From Tubulanus polymorphus (lineage: Eukaryota > Nemertea > Palaeonemertea > Tubulaniformes > Tubulanidae): DNA of 64,000 nucleotides. The DNA lies in assembly GCF_964204645.1 (NCBI RefSeq), contig NC_134026.1, positions 23,640,650 through 23,704,649 of the forward strand. Direction: 5' to 3'. The position numbers and the translations under genes were made by a program. The notes beneath the pieces were generated by a model that had not been told where the DNA came from, did not search any database, and was given only the letters and a program-made list of their open reading frames with translations. Of the stretch, positions 55,501 to 64,000 are shown piece by piece. The number at the start of each line of letters is the position of its first letter. Positions within the stretch are counted from its first letter, which is position 1.

Positions 55501-57783
55501 CATAGAGTGATAGATATCACTTTCTTCATTATTCATCTGACATAAATTCAGTCAGGGTACATGAAACTGCCTAGAGATTATCAGCTAACTGGCGTCTTTC
55601 TTCTGTGATTGATATATTAAAACCTACTAAAAAAACAAAGTTTTTATCAAAATTTGTTAAATTTTCATCAATGGACTAAGCCTTTCAGCGATTGAACACG
55701 TTTACTAGCTGGTCTCTCCGTAAAAAGAGAAGACTGTTTAAATCATAAGTACACCGACTAGAGCCTGGTTCATCTGTTACCATTTAACAGCTGGAGGTTA
55801 ATTACCGTCAACTTTATTGTTAATCTAATTACATTTATGAAAACGGACTTGTCTGCACATCGTTGCACACTGGAGACAGGCTGTATATGACGCTCGCTGT
55901 TCGTCGGTTCACTCGGTGGCACAAACGTGCGCAAACATATGTCTCCAACGTTTAATTGTTAAGCCTGTCTTAAGAGTCACAGCTTAGCTGCTGCTAAGAC
56001 GGCTTTTACGACAACGTGTATACATACACATTCTCGTATTGGCTTAAATTAGATGATGACGACAGGATTACCTACGAGGGAACCAATCCTTCAAACGACA
56101 AATAACGCCGACGTAAACAAAGACGAAGGATGTATGAAACCGACGATAAACTTAGTTTTTGAAAAAACCCAACAATAATGATCGTTAAATACGTCGCGAC
56201 AGCTTGGGCCCTCGTCAGCGGAACAAAGTTGCACTTGATATCATTTTTGTATTCATCAAACTGCTCCATTGGAATGTAACATATGTTTCGGCAGTACACA
56301 AGTGCCCTGACTGTCCGACTGTAGCACATGTATGGAAGAATGAAAACTGGAAACGTTTAAAACCAACACACGAACGCCTAGACAAGATCTACTCTTAAAA
56401 TTTTGAGAGTTCAATTCGACTCTCAGGCTATTTTCCACATTTTTAAGTTGTGCAAGTTTTAATCTGACTCTAAAACTGGTTTTTCAACACGATGGATTTG
56501 ACCACAGAGGTGGGTGTTGTGTTGTCTGGGAATTCCCAGAATATGATGCAATCACTTCGGGAAAATAGAAATTGGAAAAGAAAAGGAAAATACATCTCGG
56601 ATTTTTCCACCTGCACCTGCTTCCATACCCATCCATCTCTTGGGAGACCAGACTTTGAGTAAGAATAAGCTCATTATCAAGTATAGTTATAATAGTAACA
56701 CTAAAGATAATAAAGTATGAATTGAATTTGTTTCATCTTACCCCCAACAATTGTTTCATCAATAAAAAATCGATATTCAAAAATATATTGTTTGTGTCAA
56801 ATATTGTTTGTGTCATTCAGAAATTTTTAGCATTTTAGAAAAAATGTTCAGTTACCATCAGTAGATTCAAATAACCCGCTGATCAGCTCTGAATCAATTT
56901 GGGCATTGAAAACATTAATGTTATATTTTGAAATATTCATCAATCTATGAACAAACCCTATGAGACCTATCACACCAGTTGTAAAACTGCTTGCGACAGC
57001 ATTTGTATAATTGGTATTTTCTAACTGTCACATAAAGGTCCGCTCTTGAAATTATAGATATATATCATTGATATTTTCAGTATATTCTACATGGATCGTG
57101 CATCACTTTCTAATTAGCATGAAAGATTAATGCGAAACACAAGCCCATTTGTTTTCACCAAAATTCGTGCGCAAAAGCCATGAATTTTTAACCGTGATGA
57201 GCTAATTTCATTACACCGAGCAACATAAACCATGGCAGCGCTTGATGAAAGGAATTTAATAACTTGGAAAATTCCATTCCATTTTCAGTAATTCCATATT
57301 AAATTGCCCACAGAAAAGAATGAAGTATGATCAATGAATACAACACGATTCGACCCACAGCAGTCGTTTTTCATTAAATTCAGGCGAATATGACCAAATT
57401 TAAACATAGCGAGCATGACTAGTTTTCAAGTTCCCAGGCTGTGATGACATGAATTATGAATTGTCATGCGATCAAATGTAGCTTTACAATATACCAAAGC
57501 ATCAATAATGCATCACGCCCATAGAAACTCAAAACAACACCCCTGAATTGATTGAATTCATGATGGGATCTGACTTCATAGGACTTCTGTTTGTTTTCTT
57601 ATGCCCTCGCAGGCAAGTGCTCCAGAATTCAAAATATCCTTGGGGGAAAGATGAGAAATGATCTTCACACCCAGAGCTGAGCGGGGCTTTAACTCATAGA
57701 ATGTTCGTGATGTCACATATGCCATTGACACATAGTATTAATATGCGCGCTTTTTATTTCAGTTTCAAAAGCCAAAGCAAATT

Positions 57784-57818
57784 TATATATATATTATATA
57801 TATATATATATATATATG
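57784..57818. repeat. (AT)n microsatellite
   Basis: AT run interrupted once (ATATTATAT), then GTGATATG. Confidence 0.9.
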
Positions 57819-58837
57819 TGATATGAGATTTGATCTTTCCTGAAACAAGGAAATGTTATACCCATACTTGAACTGTTATGAAATCTAAACCCTCATACCG
57901 ATGTTCATAATACAATTCAATAATATGTGCATCAGTATGGGGAGTCACGGGGAGATATTTCCTAATATCCTTTTCTGATTTCAATTTCAATTCGAATACA
58001 CGACCTTTTTTAAGCAGATTCCACTTGCCAAAAAGATTGAGTCGGCTCTAAAATCTGTGACGTCACCCTCTTCAACTGACAAAAATCATTCATTCAAATG
58101 AGGTTACTTCAGTTCTCAAAAGTGTTCATGACTTCGAATTGAAAATGATCTAGAAATTGGAAATATGTCTAAATCTAATTCCAACATTAGCCATCAAATA
58201 CTTATAAACTGATAAGATTTCTACATGCGCATCACACGACTTCTAGTGTCAATACATGAGATAGGATAAATTCAAATAGTCGACGAAAATGAGTCACAGA
58301 AATATTCGAGTCAACTGTGGTTTCGATATCGTAAGCATAAGACGGCCATAACACGCACATGTTGTAGGTATTTACTGCTTTACCCATTAAAAATTCACTT
58401 GGAGACAACGTTCACACCTTACTTTCAAAAGATCGACTAAACAACGAAGACATTCCGGCGTATGGTTAAAAAATGCGCAGGGAAAGACGACCAACTGGCA
58501 AGCATTCATTCGCGCCGTTGAACATTCACAAAGGGAATTCATTCAAGGTGAATAGAGTGACAGGGCGCCGCGTTTGAAACATCTACACGAAGCTCGGTTG
58601 CCTTCATCGCACAACAACTAAGTAAATAAGGGATGTCATACTTCTCAAATTCTCAGCCTCATCAGCGAAAAAACCAATAAGAAACTAGCTGAGATCTACA
58701 GTCGATGTAAAAGATGATACTAACCGGTCTTTGCACAACAGGGTATCCGAGAGTCATTAAAGTTAACATCCTTTTAGAGGTTGTCTCCGTGTGTTCGTTA
58801 ACGTGTGACGTCTCGTTCGCTCGCTCGCGTGTGCGTG

Positions 58838-58853
58838 AGTGTGTGTGTGTGTG
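58838..58853. repeat. (GT)n microsatellite
   Basis: Short GT run flanked by CGCTCGCTCG-type words on the left and GAGAGCGCTCGCTC on the right. Confidence 0.85.
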
Positions 58854-59911
58854 AGAGCGCTCGCTCAAACTGACTAGAATCGACTAACAATGGTCATGGA
58901 TTGATCGGAGCTTTTATGGCGATGATTAGCATAACAATATCGGCATCTGGGCCCATCAGGTGGAATTAAGCCTCGGCACAGGTGACGCGCATACGCCCTA
59001 TAGGCAAATGGATTCCCTTATAGCCAAAAAATTACAATTGCCAACTCTCTCGCAAAACCGATACAAGCCACTCGAACTGGAACAGATGAGTGCTATATAA
59101 TCAAATAGGTATCAGGATGTTTTCTCAAGTTCAATTTTCTGAAATACCCCATTATCAATAGATTGTAAAGAATTTTATCAAATACCAGCATGATGCCGAC
59201 ATCGTTTTGAACAAAAATATCAGCTGAAAATTGATACGACGAGCAGATGATTCAATTCAGGATATTAATTGAATATGAAAGTTGAACATCGTTTTTTTTC
59301 TCTCATTTTAAGCAAAATTTTGGAAGAGGTTTTCAGCTACTTTATAATGAAGGGGATTTTACGCTGGATTTTTTGGACAATCATTTTATTCTAAAAGCGA
59401 TACACCAAATATGATATTTAACAGGAGGCAAGAAATTTAATTAGCTGAGGTGACTAGTACTACATATTCCCAACTTGTGAATTGTCACATGTAGGTTTTA
59501 CATTACTCTTACCCAATAATCGAATTAGATAATTCATTTATAATTAGTCAGAGTGATCCACTGATGTTTCCCAGAGATCATTAATTAGTTAAATTGGCGT
59601 AAACTCAATTTTGCGTCCAGTCCATCGTCAGAACTAGTGTACAACATGTACAGTTTTCGCAGTACGTATATTCTCTGCTGAAATTACTGCATACACAAGA
59701 ATGGCATAAACATATATCAAATATCCGTTGAAAAAACTTATAAAAACACCAGTAAAACATTGAAATTGTGTTTACAGCCTGTAAGGGTTTTTGTTCCATT
59801 TTGATAGATAAATGAAAGTTGATAGAAAGGTAGGCTATAGATACCTAGAAAAAGCCATGGATTGAATATTAAGTCATTGAAAGCAAAGAAGTCAAATCTT
59901 ACAATGGTTCT

Positions 59912-60300
59912 TAAGCCCAGCGTACACTAGGCTATTTTTAGTCGCAAACTGAAAGCTTTTAAAAAACCTTCAGCAATTTTTGTTTACATCGGCGACAATC
60001 GCTGTCTGGTCGCCCACACGGCGTACTAGATGATTTTTGTGGCCAAATCGCAAGCTGCAGTTTGGCGCCTCTCGTTGTTGGCGCCACCTAACTTCTACTA
60101 AAGGGCGCCATCTTGTGAATCGCACATGACTCAGCGCTGATTGGCTGTTAGTTATGGGAATTTGGAGGGATTCGTCGCTGGTAACCACACACGATTTGAT
60201 ACCAATCTTTGCGCCCAATATCTAGTATGCCGGATACTGATCGCCAGGGACCATTTGTCGGCCGAAAAATGTTGCCAATGGCCGCACACTATAAGATGTC
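59912..60300. repeat. Possible non-autonomous DNA transposon relic
   Basis: Begins TTAAGCCCAGCGTACACTAG. The pattern GTACACTAGGC / GCGTACTAGATG / GCACACTATAAG, with TCGC-rich words (GGTCGCC, TGTGGCCAAATCGC) and GGCGCC palindromes between, is common in short terminal-inverted-repeat elements of invertebrates. I could not define both ends. Confidence 0.35.
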
Positions 60301-63300
60301 ATAGCGATTTTGTAGACATGAAATCACCTTATGTACGCCAGGCCTTCGTATCACCTACGTTCTTCACAGAGATGCAGGTTCTGATATTTAGATGATGGCG
60401 AACAGCAACAACAAGTAAAATTGACGAAACGATTAATTTTCCTAAGAAGTAATGACTGGCAATAAGTTGTTAATATATATTTGTACGAAAGGCTCAAACT
60501 TCTAATTGCGAAGTGAAATCGTAATGAAGCATTGTAACTCGTAGCGACTCCTTGTCCTCGGGGTTTACATCCGATCTGCGCCGGTAGAATCGTATGAAAT
60601 ATTACGTTATAAATGTGTATTCGACAGTGAATCATGCCAACGAAGTTAATTGATGGATTACGCCTTATCCCAGTAAGAGAATATAATTTTGATTATTTCA
60701 CCATTAAACACCATAAATCGAGCATTTGTCTTTGCCAGCATGCGAGGCCTGACATATTCCTGATGAAGTAGATTCAGCACTATGCCAGTTAATGACTTTC
60801 TATGTTATCAAGATAAAACAGCGTTTTATTGTAGCGTTTATGATATGCTTTGTAATCTTTTTCGGCCACTGAAAATTATTTTCGATAACTTGAATTATCT
60901 TGCGAGATGTTTGAGAACATTATCATTGCAATGGGCCCAAGTAGGAGTGTTTGCGAATCTAATCAAGTTTGTCAGATTTTTACCTCCTCGCAAGATAAAT
61001 GGGAATGAGATTTGGAAGCAGGGCTGCCAACCTCTGAAAAGTGGTATCAGTAACAAATTGAGTTTTATCAGTAACATTTCATGGAAATATATTAAAGAAA
61101 ATGGTAATCCGTTATCAACAGTAAGACCCTTAGTAACATCTTTCAAATTTCTGTATGCATCAAAGAAATCAAATCGATATTTCTCGTTATAAAACAGTAA
61201 CAAATACTGAAAATCAGGAACAGTTAGCAGCTCTGTAAAAGCAATGGAAGGGACTTATTTTATAACAATTACATCCTCCAGTTTGATCATGTTTTCAAGT
61301 TACCGCACCTCCCCTAGATATTTACCCCACCGTAGTCCTGGCCCTGCCTTACAACAAACAGCTAATAGAAAGTATATACCTATTACAGTGCATTCAAATT
61401 CTACCAATTTGTCGCAGGCACTCCAGTTTTGCCGCATGTCACAAATTTGGGATTTTAATGAGCACGCACTCGGAGCAAGTAGCACTTAAGTTTTACGAGC
61501 ACGATGACGTATCGATCTGGTATTAATGAGATCCCGCATGTATAACGCATCGTACCTGAATCAAATATCAAATAGATTATTGATGGGTGCCTTGAATATA
61601 AATCATTATCGTCAAGTCACACATATACATATATCATTGGCTTACGTCCGAGCTGCAATCGTTTTTCTTTTTGCACGTCGGATTTTTCTGAAAACCAAAC
61701 AATACGTTTAAACTTGAACAAACGATGAGATCGTTGAAACAGCCTTACGCGATACTCAGACATAGGAGAACTTATGATTTTTCGTGAAGAATAGGAAGGA
61801 AGCGGATATTCCTGTCTATCTTAAACACACCCTTACACTACTAATTTTTTCTTCCGATAGAAATCAAACGTACCGCCGTCATTATTTCATCGACATCTCC
61901 TGAATATTGTCGTCGCAATCGATACGAATGAATTAATTTACCGTTCTGAGAATTATCAGTATTCATTAAAGATATTTCATCACATGCGAATATTTAGTTA
62001 CAATGTTTCACTAATCAATTTCATTTGACGAGATAAACTAGCTATTTCTCATTACCACACAAACAACGCAGACGTTGATAAACTAGTCTGGACCGAATAC
62101 TTTTTGATGTTCAATTCTAGTCGTTATAAAGGTTAATAAACATAAGGGTTCGAGTCAAGTTGTAGCATTTTCAGGCAAAAATTTAAAAAAATCTGAATGA
62201 AAAGTCGTGCGATCTATAACATAGTACCCAAGCAGCCCCATTTTCAACGAGACAGTATCGAAGGCTTTTCAGAGCCGTACGAAAGGAAATTCGTCAAAAT
62301 TTATATCGATTTTGTGGTTACGGCAAAAATGGTCCTGCACCCCGATGAATCATCGTAAGACTAAGAGAGACAGACAGAGAGAGGGACAGAAACATCTGCA
62401 TTGCACATTCAATCAATCTCCCAGGAGTAAGAGATCTGATCTCCCCATGTGCCTAATGTCGCCACTGATCATCCATATTTATATAATTACGTGAGAACAA
62501 TTGATTGTGATTATATATTATATACCAGATGTGAGCTGATATGGCAACATTCATTATTCATTGGTCGGGCTCTCGCAAATGAAATTACCCCCCAACACTA
62601 AAGGGTGAGCCGTTACTCCCATGAAATATTTAGGTGATGGTTTGTATTTGCGATTACCCCGTACACATTCGATATGAATATCATAGCCAATATGTCTCGT
62701 TTATGAAATCATTGGGACATAAAACAGTGGATTGGTTTAAATACGCGGTTTTACACTTATAACTCTTCATGGACAAAAAGAGAATATATTCTTAAGTGGA
62801 CGCTTAAAAGTATTCTGTTATAACTAGATTCCGATCAGTTGGAAGTTACGACAAATTGAACACCAGCAATAGAAAGATTTTATTAGCACAATTTTCGCAG
62901 TTAATGCCAACCAACACTGCAGTCCAGTTTCTTTGTCAGATTGAAATTAAAAGCCCAGCAGGTAAAGATCAAAGTGTTATCTATTTTTACTGACTCCGTT
63001 TATCTCCTGTGGATTGATATATAGAAACCTAGCGAACCGTGTAAGCAGAAATTATCATTTTACCAATGAGAAATTATTCATATTTTCCTTTTTGATTTTT
63101 CACTTTTGAATCAATACTGACCTAAAACAGTGCAGTCACCTGAAAGTACTTCCAAATATACAAATTGATTCAGAAAATTGTCACCAGGGGTGCACTAAAT
63201 AAACAGATTAAGTTATTCATAAGACAGATATCATAGAAAATAAACAATTGATTCTGAACAACCAATCTTGCCTTATAGATAAATGACCATATACAAGAAA

Positions 63301-63627
63301 AAAATTCTGCATTCTGTCTCATGTATAAACGATGAACTTCCTATTTTCCATATAAGCCTTGATGACGTCATGCATATGCGATATTGCATTTTTTATGCTC
63401 CTCTCATGAGAACGTATATAGTTGGACAGTTCAGTATACAAACGGCGTGTACGCTAATGAAATTACTTAAATATGCACCAAAATAGCCTCCAATGACTTG
63501 AGGGTACAAGCAATAAACATAGGCATGTACGTTCTTATTCATATTAATGAGAGATAGTAAGACATCAACATGCAACATAGCACATAACTAACCACAATTT
63601 CTTCAATGAAATACCAATCTTTTTCAG
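60301..63627. other. Non-coding, no supported gene
   Basis: Overlapping ORFs at 60782-61203 on both strands look accidental. Upstream exons of the plus-strand terminal exon at 63628 may be hidden here, but I could not identify any. Confidence 0.4.
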
Positions 63628-63851
63628 GTGAGGAGATGGGTACTTCTTGCCCGGGTAGAAAATATATGGGCTTATTTTCGTATGCAGATTTGATAGAATT
63701 ATGTATACGAGTCAATTTCATTAACGTTAATACTCTCGATGATTTCCCAGGATTATTCCAGTGGATTTTGCACAGGATTCCAGTGGAGTTCTTTTGGTCC
63801 TGTGACAACTACAGAATGACTACCCTTTTCATGTTGTTATTTTCATATTGA
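63628..63851 (+). CDS. Candidate terminal exon of an unrecognised gene
   Basis: A good acceptor (pyrimidine-rich, ATCTTTTTCAG) is followed by 73 sense codons in one frame and TGA at 63849-63851, entering with a phase-1 split codon. The peptide runs GEEMGTSCPGRKYMGLFSYA, then DLIELCIRV, DDFPGLFQWILHRIPVEF and FWSCDNYRMTTLF. It has the balanced, amphipathic-helix look of real protein and is unlike the I/Y/K-rich chance ORFs nearby. I cannot name the family. No upstream exon was found, so it may be the last exon of a gene spread over the preceding kilobases, or an exon relic. Confidence 0.4.
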
Positions 63852-64000
63852 AGAAGTAAAATATAAATATCTGACCAAACGTATTCAATAATGCTTCAAC
63901 TGCTTTTCAACTATAGTGTATTTATTGACAAGCATGGTTTCAAATTATCAAGTTAAGAGTTTCCTCCAATCTCCCTAGTATTGGTATGGAATGAAAGTCA
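63852..64000. other. Right edge, non-coding
   Basis: AT-rich. A minus-strand AATAAA (reading 63922-63917) is present, but no minus-strand coding exon is visible upstream of it within the window. Confidence 0.35.

Larger units (their letters stand above)
47156..59910. other. Non-coding, no supported gene
   Basis: More than 12 kb with no recognised exon apart from repeats listed separately. From about 52300 to 54180 stops are scarce on both strands, so overlapping ORFs of 96-120 codons appear (52598-53452, 53760-54059). None has family features and their number on both strands argues for base composition as the cause. Confidence 0.45.

Noticed and set aside
60782-61203. ORFs of 136 (plus) and 102 (minus) codons
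   Set aside because: They overlap on opposite strands and show no domain. The sequence around GGGCTGCCAACCTCTGAAAAG looks like a dispersed repeat rather than an exon.

Overview
The window is nuclear DNA of an animal. It is AT-rich, most coding sequence is split by GT-AG introns, simple repeats are common, and three of the four well-supported genes belong to metazoan families. TIA1-family residues such as the DTS-KHFHIFVGD junction recall what I know of mollusc and other spiralian proteins, so a marine invertebrate, perhaps a lophotrochozoan, is my guess; the sequence alone does not fix the phylum. I see no bacterial genes, operons, CRISPR arrays, phage or plasmid modules.

Left end (1-9 kb), compact. 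A 194-bp tandem duplication lies at 1159-1546. A four-exon plus-strand gene (2077-3287) encodes a 169-residue secreted cysteine-rich protein of unknown function. An ARMH1 (armadillo-like helical domain containing 1) orthologue follows on the minus strand in 11 coding exons (6680 down to 4187). A TMEM53 orthologue lies on the plus strand in two coding exons (7634-8653). ARMH1 and TMEM53 start 953 bp apart, head to head. From memory they are also neighbours on human chromosome 1p34.1, which suggests old microsynteny.

Middle (9-42 kb). From about 9.2 to 15.5 kb I see AT-rich DNA without coding exons, part of which may be the 3' UTR of the next gene. A minus-strand TIA1/TIAR-type RNA-binding protein gene then spans 15562-42168 in nine phase-compatible coding exons. 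They encode the end of RRM1, all of RRM2 and RRM3, and a Q/Y/G-rich tail (350 residues). Its introns reach 8.7 kb. The exons for the start of RRM1 were not found and probably lie beyond base 64000.

Right part (42-64 kb). This is mostly non-coding: probably the first intron or introns of the TIA1 gene, with a fold-back element at 46286-46489, two related dispersed elements (one here, one near 20.8 kb), palindromes, microsatellites and stretches of more complex sequence that could be regulatory. At the right edge a plausible plus-strand terminal exon of an unrecognised gene occupies 63628-63851.

I did not find a convincing new biological system. The best leads are the ARMH1-TMEM53 divergent pair, the 75-nt probable cassette exon of TIA1, the possible furin-processed secreted protein, the unidentified terminal exon at 63.6 kb, the 212-codon intronic ORF at 32.5 kb and the repeated homeodomain-like motif in the TIA1 introns.
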